Assembly: GCF_019393635.1 (NCBI RefSeq)
Contig: NC_057861.1
Coordinates: 54,759,532 to 54,823,531, forward strand
Origin: Dromiciops gliroides
Taxonomy: Eukaryota; Chordata; Mammalia; Microbiotheria; Microbiotheriidae
DNA length: 64,000 nucleotides
Direction of reading: 5' to 3'
In this document: positions 1 to 11,192 of the stretch, piece by piece
Layout: the number at the start of each line of letters is the position of its first letter
How positions within the stretch are numbered: position 1 is the stretch's first letter
The notes under the pieces: generated by a model
Database searches by the model: none
What the model saw: the letters and a program-made list of their open reading frames with translations, nothing else
What the model was told of the DNA's origin: nothing
Program-made: the position numbers and the translations under genes

Positions 1-860
1 TCCACTGTCACCTAGCTGCCTAAGAAGCCATATACTCACTTATAAGTTCATTCAAAAAGCATTTCTTTGTGTACATCCTATATACGCTGCACCATTGCCT
101 GGTATAATCAGGGGACTCGTCAAGGAAGGCCCAGCCCTGTGAGCATTTAAAATACTCTCTACCTGGTACCAACCTATAAGGAGGCTTGGTCATCCTGCTT
201 CCAGAAATGCATGACAGAGGGGCCCTTTCCTTTTCTTCAGAGAATGTATGGGCATGTAATAGGCTGCTGAACTGAAGCTGAGTGTGCATACAAAAAGTTG
301 GAGCACGTGAGCTTCGTCTTCCCCAGGTGGCTTTCCTGTGAGGAGGAAGAAGGTGGGTTTCCACGTGAAAGGAGAAGTGGCCATGGGCAGCATCCTGCAT
401 CTGAGGCTGCCTTATCTCCACAAGCAACTACCCTGTATTCATGATCACATGACATGGCTGTGTCTTCTGTCTGTTTCATTCTGTCCTCATCTTGGGAGAA
501 TGAGTGTTGGAGTTGGAATGGGCCAGGTTGTGACCTTATGAGCTTCAAAAGGTCAGAAGCGTCTTGAGAGGTCCCCTCAGCCACCAGAGCTGGTAGCAGC
601 CCCTGGCACCAGCTAACTTGGCCCTGTCCAGCAGGGGAGAGCTAAGGCTGAGACATTGTGTTCTTTCATTCACTGACTATGCCACGCCCAGAAGTGAACT
701 TGGATTGGGGAGATGTTTTGTAACAACCACTTTAAGTTTGTACCTACTCTCTGAGAGACTGAGTCAAGGGGAGAAAATGCTCCCATTTGGGGAGGCTTGT
801 TGGACTATGGCTCTTGCTATGACTTCTCAGTAAATATTTCCCTGTAAAAGTTAATGGATT
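1..860. other. intergenic, nothing recognised
   Basis: No exon, RNA gene or repeat family could be recognised here. The short open frames on both strands overlap each other, lack family resemblance and have no splice or promoter context. Confidence 0.5.
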
Positions 861-1014
861 GGGGTGGCTAGGTGGCACAGTGGATAAAGCACTGGCCCTG
901 GATTCAGGAGTACCTGAGTTCAAATCCGACCTCAGATACTTAACACTTACTAGCTGTGTGACCCTGGGCAAGTCATTTAACCCCAATTGCCTTGATTAAA
1001 AAAAAATAAAAAAA
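861..1014 (+). mobile_element. tRNA-derived marsupial SINE (short, ~150 bp type)
   Basis: Full-length copy: GGCTAGGTGGCACAGTGGA head, tRNA-like A/B-box region, the GTGTGACCCTGGGCAAGTCA core and an A-rich tail. It is the first of three consecutive copies, each flanked by the target motif GTTAATGG. Confidence 0.9.
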
Positions 1015-1025
1015 GTTAATGGGTT

Positions 1026-1174
1026 GGGGCAGTTAGGTGGTGCAGTAGATAGAGCACTGACCCTGGATTCAGGAGTACCTGAGTTCAAATCTGACCTCAG
1101 ACACTTGACACTTACTAGCTGTGTGACCCTGGGCAAGTCACTTAACCCCAATTGCCTCACCAAAAAAAAAAAAA
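1026..1174 (+). mobile_element. tRNA-derived marsupial SINE, second of three
   Basis: Full-length copy ending in a pure A tail. It begins directly after another AAAGTTAATGGG motif, so it used the same target sequence as its left neighbour. Confidence 0.9.
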
Positions 1175-1185
1175 GTTAATGGGTA

Positions 1186-1280
1186 CTCAAATCTGGCCTC
1201 AGACACTTGACACTTACTAGCTGTGTGACCCTGGGTAAGTCACCTAACCTTCATTGTTCCATAAGAAAAAAAAACAAACA
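1186..1280 (+). mobile_element. 5'-truncated marsupial SINE, third of three
   Basis: Only the 3' two thirds is present, starting at ACTCAAATCTGGCC. It is flanked by GTTAATGGGTACT on the left and GTAAATGGGTACT on the right (one mismatch). Confidence 0.8.
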
Positions 1281-1595
1281 GTAAATGGGTACTGACTGGT
1301 TAAATGCTATTGAGGAGATATCAACTGGTGATTGATACAGGTGGAAAACATACTAGATAATGGCTCAACTCACTCTGAGGTGTTAGAGACTGAATGTGTT
1401 TTCTCTTACAAAAGCATTTGCATTCTAAAAAAAAGAGGGGGGAGAAGGGGCTGGAGGGGCCTTTAATATTTACATTAAAGGAAATAAATTCCTAAGGGTA
1501 GAATTTCAGGCACTGAGATGTGACAAGGTGAGGGACTGGTGACCCTTATAGTGTCACTTGAGGTCTAATAGGAGGCTTAGTCAGTCAGTCAACTA

Positions 1596-1840
1596 TTGTT
1601 TGTTCAGTCATTTTTCAGTCTTATCTGATTCTTGGTAACTCCATTTAGGGTTTCCTTGACAGAGATACTGGAGGGGTTTGTCTTCTCCAGCTCATTTTAC
1701 AGATGAGGAAACTGAGGCAAACAGGGTGAAGTGACTTGCCCAGGGTCATATACCTAGTAAGTATCTGAGTCTGGATTTGAATTCATGAAAATGAGTCTTC
1801 CTGACACCAAGCCTGGTATTCTACCCACTGCACCAACTAG
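1596..1840 (-). mobile_element. long MIR-related marsupial SINE (MAR1-like)
   Basis: Minus-oriented and diverged. It shows the long form's tail (TTGTTCAGTC..., then the CCATTT-GGGTTTCCTTG block), followed by the CTCATTTTACAGATGAGGAA core and the tRNA-like end. The family name is by resemblance only. Confidence 0.7.
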
Positions 1841-2003
1841 CATTTATTAAGTACCTACTCTGTACCAGGCACTGTGCTAAGTAAGTCCTTGGACAAAAAG
1901 AGAGGCAAAAGACAATTCCGTCTCTCACGGAGCTCAGTCTAATAGGAGAAACAACAAGCAAATCAATAGACACAAACTATTTTTAGGATAAATATGAAAT
2001 AAT

Positions 2004-2149
2004 TTTTTTTTTTAGTGAGGCAATTGGGGTTAAGTGACTTGCCCAGGGTCACACAGCTAGTAAGTGTTAAGTGTCTGAGGCCAGATTTGAACTCAGGTAC
2101 TCCTGACTCCAAGGCTGGTGCTCTATCCACTGCGCCACCTAGCTGCCCC
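2004..2149 (-). mobile_element. marsupial SINE, short type
   Basis: Minus-oriented full copy from its T-run (tail) to CTAGCTGCCCC (head). GAAATAATT occurs on both sides and is the likely target-site duplication. Confidence 0.88.
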
Positions 2150-2439
2150 AGCAATAGGAAATAATTAAAAGAGGGAAGACACCGGAAGTATGAGGGCTTG
2201 AGAAGCTTCCTGTGGAAAGTGGGATTTAAATTGCTCCCCTAACTCTCTCCCTTTGGGCTGCTTTCCCCTTCCCATGATCCCCTCTTCACTCTCCCCATCC
2301 CCACATCCAGGAGCCCCTTTGGCAGAAGGCTCCTACAGCATGTCTGCTTATCCTCTCCTAAAGGACCAAGTTTATCTTCTCCCTCTCTCATGATTGCAGC
2401 CTAGACCCTTCTCAACCCTCTCCTTGGCCTCTCCTCCCC

Positions 2440-2622
2440 AGTGACCGGGGATTCACGTGGCCTCCAGATGTGCAGCTTAGCAATGACTCTGGAAGAGAGA
2501 GTGAATCTGGTGACTGTGAAACTCTGCCTCACTTAAATCCAATTCACGAGCAAGCTAAGACATCACTCCATGACGTCACTGGTCCTCTTTGAAAACGAAG
2601 GCCAAACAACAATAACAATAAG
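2440..2622 (+). mobile_element. 3' part of a bipartite marsupial SINE
   Basis: Diverged copy of the 3' half seen at 20925-21089: shared blocks CCAGATG, GGAAGAGAGAGTGA, CCTCACTTAAATCCAATTCA and a GAAAACGAAGGCCAAACAACAA end. The usual tRNA-like head is absent, so this is 5'-truncated. Confidence 0.6.
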
Positions 2623-2626
2623 GATG

Positions 2627-2962
2627 TATTCACACGTGTATATTCAGTAAGGATGCATCCATACATGTATGCTCAGTAAGGATGTATCCATACATGGATG
2701 TTCAGTAAGGGTGTATTCACACATTATTTTCAGTAAGGATATATGCACATGGGATGTTCAGTAAGGATGTATCCATACATGGATGTTCAGTAAGGGTGTA
2801 TTCACACATTATTTTCAGTAAGGATATATGCACATGGGATGTTCAGTAAGGATGTATCCATACATGGATGTTCGGTAAGGGTGTATTCACACATTATTTT
2901 CAGTAAGGATATATGCACATGGGATGTTCAGTAAGGGTGTATCCATACATGGATGTTCAGTA
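2627..2962. repeat. minisatellite with 85-bp higher-order unit
   Basis: Tandem 28-29 bp units each begin CAGTAAGG. From about 2700 three variants alternate in fixed order (29+28+28 bp). This gives an 85-bp higher-order period, seen as ACATTATTTT at 2721, 2806 and 2891. The first units are more diverged. Confidence 0.9.
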
Positions 2963-3440
2963 ACTTAGAGTGGCCCACTGGCAAGGGAGGGCGCTGACCA
3001 CCACAGACCCTGGGCCACTCCCTGATGCCAGGAGACCAGGCCCATGGTGCTCCTCATGCCTTCCCAGATGATCCAAGGCCCCATCTGGCGGGATGCTTCC
3101 TTCCCTGGCTGATCCCGCAGAACGGTATGTATGTCCAAACCTGGTTGTGTCATCCAGCCGGCCATGACACCAGCCACATCAGCAATGGCGTCAGGGCTGG
3201 CTACCTGTGGGTGTCTTCATGTGCTGTTTAAAGCACCTTCCCCAGCTGACTCACCCCCAGGGCCCAGGAGAAGCAGGTGGCCAGCACAGGGAACAGGACC
3301 AGCCTGGCAAAGATGAGCAGGGAAGAGTCCTGCCACCTTTCCCCTAGATCCCTTCTCAGTCTCCACCAGCTGTCATGGGGCTCTTCCATTCAGACCATCT
3401 CTGAGAGGTGGGGATGACTAACACTAGGTCAGAATAGATT
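2963..3440. other. unique GC-richer stretch, no gene recognised
   Basis: No repeat family is visible, and the open frames (up to 70 codons on both strands) have no recognisable domain. It may be ordinary unique intergenic DNA. Confidence 0.45.
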
Positions 3441-3469
3441 TTCAGGCTGAAGGAATATGGGAGGTCAAC

Positions 3470-3715
3470 TAATAATAAGAATTATAGTTAGCATTTCTAT
3501 AGCACCTTAAGGTTTGCTAAGCATTTTGCCTTAAGGTTCCCTAAGTACTTTGCAAATATTATCTCCTTTGATCCTCACAACCCTGGGAGTGAGGTGCCAT
3601 CTTTATTCCCATTTTGCAGATTAGGAAACTGAGGGACACAAAGGATGTTATCTACCCATGGTCACACAGCTAAGTGTTTGAGGTTAAATTTGAATTCAGG
3701 TCTTACTTCCCCTTC
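3470..3715 (-). mobile_element. ancient MIR/THER-type SINE
   Basis: Shows the typical string of an old CORE-SINE in minus orientation: TAGCACCTTAAGGTTTGC, GCAAATATTATCTCCTTTGATCCTCACAA split over two blocks, the CATTTTGCAGATTAGGAAACTGAG core, and GGTCACACAGCTAAGTG. Confidence 0.75.
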
Positions 3716-3821
3716 TGACCTCTTCATCCTAGCCCATTTGACCTTTCTGTCTCAGAACAGATATCTTCAGTCTTCAGCCTCACACACACACACAAAAGAT
3801 GCAGCTATAAGCTTTTCTTTT

Positions 3822-3978
3822 CTTTCTTTTTTTTTTTTTTTTAGTGAGGCAATTGGGGTTAAGTGACTTGCCCAGGGTCACACAGTTAGTAAGTGTTAAG
3901 TGTCTGAGGCTGGATTTGAACTCAGGTACTCCTGACTCCAGGGCTGGTGCTTTATCCACTGCGCCACCTAGCTGCCCC
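3822..3978 (-). mobile_element. marsupial SINE, short type
   Basis: Full-length minus copy with a T-run. CTATAAGC on the left and TTATAAGC on the right mark the target duplication, interrupting an older L2 segment. Confidence 0.88.
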
Positions 3979-3984
3979 TTATAA

Positions 3985-4230
3985 GCCTTTCTTGATCCCT
4001 TCAACTGCTAGTGCCCTCCCTCTCTGACTACCTTAGATTCAAGGACTCTCTCTATCTATTTATTCACATAATATTTGTGCTCCAAATAGTTTCATAAGGA
4101 CTTGTTGTCTCTCCAGTTCAACTGTGAGCTACTTGTTATTAGGGATTCTTTGTACTTGGATCCCCTTTGCCTCTAGCCCAGTACCTGGCACACAATAGGT
4201 GCTTCATAAGTTCTTATTGATTGCTTCCAT
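3985..4230 (+). mobile_element. L2-type LINE 3' end
   Basis: Contains the characteristic L2 3'-terminal wording: CTGTGAGCTACTTG, CCCAGTACCTGGCACACAAT, AGGTGCTTCATAAG and a TTATTGATTG end. No coding sequence is retained. Confidence 0.7.
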
Positions 4231-4389
4231 AATATCTGGCCTCAACCTGAGATGTTGTTTGAGGAATGATGTGGCCACCTCTGTCCCTAATGTTTCCTCC
4301 AAAGGACTGAGATGGGCCTCAAATATCTCCAGCTCTCCTGGAGGGCTCTGCTAACATCAGTCTCTGATCCAAGTGACCTGAGACACCTC

Positions 4390-4885
4390 ATAGATAGTCT
4401 ATTAAGACTATCAGACCTGAAAGGACTTTAGCACATAGACTGTCAGAATGGGGAGGGTTTTTAGAACATAGACTATCAGACCTGGAAAAGAACTTAGAAC
4501 ATAGAATATAGAACTTAGAATACAGACTGTTAGAGCTACCAGGGACCCAGAATATGGAATAGCAGGACTAGACGAGGCCTTAGAATACAGAATATTAGTA
4601 GTAAAAGGGGCCTTAGAACACAGAACATCAGGCTTAGAAGAGACTTAGAACCCAGAATGTTAGAGCTACAAGGGGCCCTAGCACATAGAATATCAGAGTT
4701 GGAACAGACCTCAGAACACAGAATTGTTAGAGCTATGAGGTGTTCTAGAACATAGAATATCAGAACTGGAAGAAGCCTTGGAATACAGAATATTAGAACT
4801 ACATGGAGCCTTAGAACCCGGAGTATCTGCTGAGATGGAGCTTAGTACATACAATGATGGTGGTGGGAGAGACTTTAGAACGTCA
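4390..4885. repeat. degenerate tandem array, ~33-35 bp unit
   Basis: About a dozen imperfect units of the form CTTAGAACATAGAATATCAG followed by an (A/G)CCTGGAAGAGAC-like half. The same unit, reverse-complemented, builds the array at 21176-21395. Confidence 0.8.
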
Positions 4886-4990
4886 GAGATAAGCAGGACA
4901 GAAAGAGTTGGAAGAGACGGCAGCTTAGAGATAATCTGATCCAATGTGTCTCCCTCTACAAAATTCTGGACAACTGGCTCTCCAGTCTCC

Positions 4991-5149
4991 TTTTTTTTTT
5001 TTTTTTGGCGGGGCAATGGGGGTTAAGTGACTTGCCCAGGGTCACACAGCTAGTAATTGTCAAGTGTCTGAGGCCGGATTTGAACTCAGGTACTCCTGAA
5101 TCCAGGGCTGGTGCTTATCCACTGCACCACCTAGCCACCTAGCCACCCC
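4991..5149 (-). mobile_element. marsupial SINE, short type
   Basis: Minus copy flanked by CTCTCCAGTCTCCT on both sides (exact target duplication). The head is slightly duplicated: CTAGCCACCT-AGCCACC. Confidence 0.9.
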
Positions 5150-5463
5150 CTCTCCAGTCTCCTCTTGAAGATCTCTGTTATTAGTAAACTCATGTTTCTA
5201 GAAAGCTTATTTAACTTTTGAAAAGCTCTAATTGTTAAGATGCTTTTCCTTATACCTATTCTGTAGTTTCTACCCACTTGGCAACAAGTGGAAGGGCTAA
5301 TCCCTTAGTAATAACTAACCACTGTTGGGCCCAATGAGGCTGGGGTTCTTGGTCCTCTCCCTGTCTACTAAGGGGAGATTATTAGCTCTTTAGCCATGAA
5401 TTTTGAAAAGTCCTTCTATTTTACCCCCATTACACACACTCCTCTGTAATACCCTTTATTTGG

Positions 5464-5572
5464 GACAGTTAGGTGGCACCCTGGCGTCAAGAAGACTTGG
5501 GTTCTAATCCTGCCTCAGAAATTTGCTAACTGTGTGACCTTGGGCAAGTCCCTTAACTCCCATTACCCTCCC
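5464..5572 (+). mobile_element. diverged SINE (plus)
   Basis: GGACAGTTAGGTGGCACC head, then CTGTGTGACCTTGGGCAAGTC. It is more diverged than its neighbours and therefore probably older. Confidence 0.7.
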
Positions 5573-5750
5573 CCTCCCAAAATAAATTTAACCCTTTAAT
5601 TACTTGAAAAGATTTATTACATCTCCTCAAAATATCTTCTCTGGGCCAAAACATTCTTATTTCTTTTAATGAATCCATATACAGGATTGCATCTAGTCCC
5701 CTTACCTTTCTGGTCTCCATCAGCTGGACATACTCTAGCTCGTCGATATT

Positions 5751-5902
5751 CTTTTTTTTTTTTTTTGGTGAGGCAATTGGGGTTAAGTGACTTGCCTAGG
5801 GTCACACAGCTAGTAAGTGTCAAGTGTGTGAGGCCGGATTTGAACTCAGGTCCTCCTGAATCCAGGGGCGGTGCTTTATCCACTGAGCCACCTAGCTGCC
5901 CC
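5751..5902 (-). mobile_element. marsupial SINE, short type
   Basis: Minus full copy with exact flanking repeat GTCGATATTCTT at about 5742 and again after the head at about 5904. Confidence 0.92.
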
Positions 5903-7857
5903 TGTCGATATTCTTAAAATGTGGTACCCAGAACTAAGCATGGTATTCCAGGTGTTGTCTGACCACATTAGGATACAAAAAATCAGGTTGGTTAGGACAA
6001 TATAGCTTCCTCCATGTAGCCCAAGATCCCATTGGCTTCTGGCCGCCATGCTGATTCTCTTTGGTCTTGCAGCTTTGACAAAGCCCCCCCCCCACTTCCA
6101 TTTCAGCCATTGTGGGGTGGGGAACCCAAAGGATCACATGAGATGTGTTGTATCATCCAAAGCAACTAGCCCTTCAGCATTAAGTCATGTGTTTCCCTGG
6201 AAGTAGATGGGGCTAAAACTAAACTGGACAAAACTTTTTCACATGAACAGTTGTGTAGCCATGTGCCCTCCAAATTTATACTCCAAAGGTGACTTTTTTT
6301 TTTCAGGCATAATGCTTAGGAAGGCCTCTGAGAGTAGTGGATAGAATACTGGGCTTGGAGTCAGAGACTTACCTCAGAGACTTATTAGTCAAGTGACCTT
6401 GGGTAAGTCACTAAATTCCTCAGTGCCTCATTTTCCTAACCTGTAAAATGAGGGAGTTGGAGTTAGTAGCCTGTAAAAGTCTCTCCCAGATCTAAATTTC
6501 TGATCCTATCACTTCACATTTATTCCCATTAAATTTCATCTTATTAGATATGGCCCATCATCCTAGCTTGCAAAGATGATTAGAATCCTGATCTGGTCAT
6601 CTACCATATTAGCTGTCCCTCTGCTTCATGTCATCTCAAATGCATTAAATGCCATCTATACCTTTCTCTAGGTAACAGGTCAAATGTCAGGGATAAGGTC
6701 ACATTCCTGGGTCACTCTACCAGAAACCTTTCAAGGCTGATATCAAACTACTTTTTGTATCCTAATGTGATCATTCAATAAATTCCAAATTCACCTGACT
6801 CTCCTTGTTATCCAGCCCACATCTATCTATCTTACCCCCAAGGATGGCATAAAAGGTTTTTTTTTTCCCCATTAGATTTAATCTCCATGAAGGCAAGAAC
6901 TATCTTTTGCCTTTTTTTGTATCTTTAGTGTTTATCACAGTGCCTGGCACATAGTAGTCACTTAATAAATGTTTACTGATTGATTGCCAACTACTTTGCT
7001 GAAAACTAGGTCAACTACATCTAGAGTATTACCCCCTCATCTACCAGTCTAGTAAGCCTCACACAAAAGCCGGAAGTGAGCTGTTTGCCATTACCTAGCC
7101 TTGAACAACCCACACTGGCTCTCTGTGGTCACCACTTCCCTTTCTGAATTTTCACAAGCCAGCTCTTTGATATTACATCCGAGAATTTTGACAGGAATTG
7201 AAGTCAAGCTCACCATCTGAAGATTTGCAGATTCTACCCTCTTCCCTTTTTTTTGGAAAACTGAAGCAACATTAACTAGGCCTGTCATACTTTTCCAAAG
7301 ATCATACCCATCAATCCTTTCTTTCAGTGATCTGTGATATGCTTCGTCAGGTCCTGGGGACTTGATCTTGCTTGGGGTTTCCAGTCTCTCTCTAGCCACC
7401 ACCTCTTTACTATCTTCAGTTTCAATTCCTTGTTAACCATTTGTGTTCTGTCATTTCCAGTTCAGAGGACATCCTTCTTGGAAGAGAAAACAGAGGCAAA
7501 AGAAGATTGGAGTAGTTCCTCCTCTTTATTTCCCTCACCCGCATCCCCCATCTTTGAGCCTTCTTCTGCTTACAACACAACTGAACAATTTCTTCTTGTC
7601 TTTTGCAGTTGTTGCCAGTCTTGGCTCAGTCTGACATGATGCTTCTGGGACAACTCCATGTTTTAGACTTCTTTCTCCATCATCTGTGCCCACTCCCATC
7701 TTCTGCACTTGCCTTTTAAGGACCCAAGTTGGCCAATGAGTTTTCTCTGGCTTTACATCCGTTTCTGTCCAGCTCTGACATTCTCCAAAGGGATTAGCCT
7801 GGAATTTGAAGATCTGGGTCTATTACTGAATTGCTGTGGGCAGGGGAAGGAGAAAGG
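5903..7857. other. old intergenic sequence with MIR and L2 pieces
   Basis: Mostly unassigned AT-moderate sequence. It holds a plus-strand MIR-like SINE (about 6318-6515) and an L2 3' end (about 6860-6985: CACAGTGCCTGGCACATAGT, then TTAATAAATGTTTACTGA). The remainder (7000-7700) reads like an old dispersed repeat, but I could not name it. No gene is supported. Confidence 0.5.
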
Positions 7858-8122
7858 GAACAAGCATTTATTAAGTGCATACTGTATGTTAGGCATTGTG
7901 CTAAGTGCTTGACAAATATTATCTCACTCAATCCTCACAACAATCCTGGGAAGTAGGTGCTATTATTATCCTCATTTTGTAATCAAGGAAACTGATGGAA
8001 ATAAAGGCTAAGTGACTAGCCCCAAGCTCACATAACTAGTGAGTGTCTGACATCAAATTTGGACTCGGGTCTTCTTGACTCCCAGGCCCAGCACTCTTTC
8101 TTCTGGATCACCTAACTGCCTG
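7858..8122 (-). mobile_element. MIR/THER-type SINE
   Basis: Nearly full minus copy: AACAAGCATTTATTAAGTGC, GGCATTGTGCTAAGTGCTTG, ATTATCTCACTCAATCCTCA, core and CACCTAACTGCC end. Confidence 0.8.
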
Positions 8123-8430
8123 TAGGATTAGGCAGGTCACTCCCTCTCCCTTGGGCCTCAGTTTCCTCAACTGTAAAATGGAGGGCTTATAGATAGACAG
8201 CCTGGCATGTGTACAAAAGAGGAGAAACAGGATGGTGAGAAAATTTCCTGTCACAGGACCAAGGAATGAAGGGTGTTTGGCATGGAGAAGAAATATAAAG
8301 GTGAATGTAATAACTATCTTCAAGTACTTGAAAGATTGTTGAATATAAAAGGGGTGAATGACACTTTCTCTGCTTGGCACCAGAGGCCAGAACAGGGGCA
8401 ATAGGTGAACATTAAATAAGTTTCTTATGG

Positions 8431-8511
8431 TTTCTTCCTTCCTTCCTTCCTTCCTTCCTTCCTTCCTTCCTTCCTTCCTTCCTTCCTTCCTTCCTTCCTT
8501 CCTTCCTTCCT

Positions 8512-8601
<90 letters not shown>
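8431..8601. repeat. (TTCC)n-(TTTC)n microsatellite
   Basis: About 80 bp of TTCC repeats followed by about 90 bp of TTTC repeats, ending exactly where the solo LTR starts. Long open frames across it are artefacts of the repeat. Confidence 0.97.
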
Positions 8602-8602
<1 letters not shown>

Positions 8603-8726
8603 GTCATGGGAGGATTATGGGCCCCAGTCACCCCAACTATTCTCTGGAGGGTTCAAGGAACTTTTTCCTTGAAACCTCAGGGGTTTTCCCTTGAAATCAA
8701 GTAGGCCTCTCCTTGAACACAATCAA

Positions 8727-8764
<38 letters not shown>

Positions 8765-9220
8765 CTAACGGAGATAAGGGGCACAGATCGAACTGAGCAT
8801 GCTCCAGGACCATCACCCTACATTCCAGTCATCCTGAGCATCTGGATGAGGTAATCCAGGAGAAGACCACCTGGAATCGGCCCATCAGCAGACTGCTTAG
8901 ACCTATCAGGACAAAGTTGACACCCACCACCAGATCGCTCAGGAGGGATTCTTCCTACCCCAGCGCAACTCGGGAAGACCACCAGCCCCTCACCCAATAA
9001 GAGACTCTTACCCACCCCATCTAAACCCTATAAAATGGCACCCCTCAAGTTAGCCAGGGAGGAAAGCATTTTGTTCTGGCAAAACCTCTGGCCGGTTTCT
9101 CTTGTGCCCCAATAAACCTGTTCTCTTATTCCTAATTAGGTCTTGTTCGAGAGTGTAATTCTTCTCAGAGGAATCCTAAGGACCCACGTGCTTTCTCCTA
9201 TCGGTTTCTCCCCCACATCA
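8602..9220 (+). mobile_element. solo LTR of an endogenous retrovirus, inserted in a microsatellite
   Basis: A 619-bp block starts TGTCATGGGAGG and ends CCCCCACATCA (TG...CA termini). It has a TATA-like CTATAAAATGG near 9030 and an AATAAA signal near 9112, the usual promoter-to-polyA order of an LTR. TTTC repeats abut both ends, so the 4-bp target duplication is probably TTTC but is hidden by the microsatellite. No internal retroviral sequence is adjacent, hence solo. A (CA)16 tract (8729-8760) lies inside it. The right end is inferred from the TG/CA rule. Confidence 0.72.
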
Positions 9221-9222
9221 TT

Positions 9223-9316
<94 letters not shown>

Positions 9317-9399
9317 TTCCTTCCTTCCTTCCTTCCTTCCTTCCTTCCTTCCTTCCTTCCTTCCTTCCTTCCTTCCTTCCTTCCTTCCTTCCTTCCTTC

Positions 9400-9477
<78 letters not shown>

Positions 9478-9485
9478 CTTCCTTC
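9221..9485. repeat. (TTTC)n-(TTCC)n-(TTTC)n microsatellite
   Basis: About 260 bp of pure tetranucleotides in three blocks. It is the right-hand continuation of the tract interrupted by the LTR at 8602-9220. Confidence 0.97.
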
Positions 9486-9489
9486 AATT

Positions 9490-9757
9490 AAGGGCACCCA
9501 GGTGGTACAATGGATAGAGTTCAGGACCTGCAGTCAGGAAGATTCAAGTTCAAATCCAACCTCTGACACTTGCTAGCTGTTTGACCTTGGACAAGTCACC
9601 TAACCCTGTTTGCCTTGGTTTCCTTATCTCTAAAATGAGCTGAAGAAGAAAATGGCAAACCAATCCAGTATCTTTGCCCATGAAAACCTCAAATGGGGTC
9701 CTGGAGAGTCGGACGGGATCGAAACGACTGAACAATCAAATCTTCAATCAAAAAAGC
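9490..9757 (+). mobile_element. long MIR-related marsupial SINE (MAR1-like), full length
   Basis: Plus copy with both halves: tRNA-like head (CACCCAGGTGGTACAATGGA), CORE region, AAAATGGCAAACCAATCCAG, then the CCTCAAATGGGGTCCTGGAG and ACGACTGAACAA tail. Confidence 0.8.
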
Positions 9758-9952
9758 AGATTTAGGCTTGATGTAAGTAAAGACTTCCAGACAATTGCTG
9801 TGCTCCATAAAATAGAATGGTTTGATTCAGATGTTATTGAGTGGGTTTCCCATCTCTCCCCGCCCCCACACACACCCAGAAGTGTGCTGGAGACAGTTTG
9901 AAGCAGCTAATGAGCAGATTGTTAAATTTTCTTTTCTTTTCTTTCCTTTCTT

Positions 9953-10070
9953 TTTTGGGGGGGCAATGAGGGTTAAGTGACTTGCCCAGGGTCACACAGC
10001 TAGTAAGAGTCAAGTGCCTGAGGCTAAATTTAAACTCTGGTACTCCTGAATCCAGGGCTGATGCTTTATC
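9953..10070 (-). mobile_element. 5'-truncated marsupial SINE
   Basis: Minus copy lacking its head. AGATTGTTAAATTTTC on both sides is an exact target duplication. Confidence 0.88.
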
Positions 10071-10404
10071 CAGATTGTTAAATTTTCAATGTGAGCATTT
10101 AAACCTTGGAAATCAGGTGAACACTACAGATCAGGGCCTGGTTTATGTTTTGTTGATTGTCAAGATTTTAAAAAGTGATGGAAAAAATGTTACTTAATAA
10201 CAGATTAAGATTAAATTTCTATACATTTCTTGCCCCCCCCCCCAAGCTGGTTGTTAAACATTTACCAGCATGTTCTTGGCTCCCTTGAATGTAGGTTTTA
10301 AAGATGCCATTGAGGAGGGACTACTATATAAGGTTGGGCTAACTGGCCTCAAGAGCCTCCTCCAACCAGAAGAAGGGGAGGGCCCATGGCATAGGCAGGT
10401 AAAC

Positions 10405-10620
10405 TAGGTGACTCAGTGGACAGAGCACTGGATCTGGTATCAAGAAGACCTGACTTCAAATCTTGCCTCTGATCGTTAATAACTGTGTCACCCTGGGCAA
10501 GTCACTTAACCTCTATCTGCCTTGGATTTCTTATCTATAAAATGAGGGGGGAGGTGGGGATGTTTAGACTAGATGACTTCTTAGGTGCCTTGCAGATTTC
10601 TATCTCTGAGCCTATGTACA
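10405..10620 (+). mobile_element. MIR-type SINE
   Basis: Plus copy: GTGACTCAGTGGACAGAGCA head, CCTGGGCAAGTCACTTAACC core, and CTTATCTATAAAATGAGGGG. Confidence 0.75.
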
Positions 10621-11025
10621 GCTGAGTACGTGTTACCCAGCAGCACAAGCTCTCAGTTGGTTCTGATGTCTTCTCTGGGAGACCAGGGCCAAGTCAGTCC
10701 ATCCTCCTTACCTCAGTCTTAGGATCTTGATGCTCTGATAATACATCCCCAGAATTGTCTCCCCATCCCCCACCCCCATAGGCTCTGGGAAGCCTTACCT
10801 ATTCAATTCTTAGAAGGTCTAGCGTGGGTGCATGGAGAGATATGAGCCTGGAAACCTACTCAACATGACCCATAGGAAGGATGGGGTGGGGGGGATGACT
10901 CAAAGGAAGGAGTAAGATGAAAATGAAAAGAGGTTAGTAATAATCAATCAATCAATGAGCATTTAAGTGCTTACTATGTGCCAGGCATTGGGCTAGGAGC
11001 CAGGGGATCTAAAGACAAAAAGGAA

Positions 11026-11192
11026 GGGCAGCTAGGTGGCACAGTGGATAGAGCACTGGCCCTGGATTCAGGAGGACCTGAATTCAAATCGGGCCTCAGA
11101 CACTTAACACTTACTGGCTGTGTGACCCTAGGCAAGTCACTTAACCCCAATTGCCTCACCAAAACAAACAAACAAACAAATAAACAAAAAGA
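11026..11192 (+). mobile_element. marsupial SINE nested in an older CORE-SINE
   Basis: Full copy with an AAACA-repeat tail. It splits an older CORE-type repeat (10940-11025 and 11193-11240, reading GTGCTTACTATGTGCCAGGC ... CCTCATGGAGCTTACAGTCT). AGACAAAAAGGAA / AGACAAAAGGAA is the target duplication. Confidence 0.9.

Noticed and set aside
2627..2962. CRISPR-like array of ~28-bp repeats
   Set aside because: The repeats are contiguous without unique spacers and lie in a mammalian nuclear genome; it is a minisatellite.
7091..7402. 103-codon minus-strand frame
   Set aside because: The surrounding sequence reads like an old dispersed repeat, and the frame has no recognised family or splice signals.
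9198..9517. Long open frames of Lys/Glu/Arg or Phe/Leu/Ser repeats (also 8425-8672, 29845-30303, 53582-54268)
   Set aside because: They are translations of CTTT/CCTT/CT microsatellites in several frames and both strands, with no coding context.
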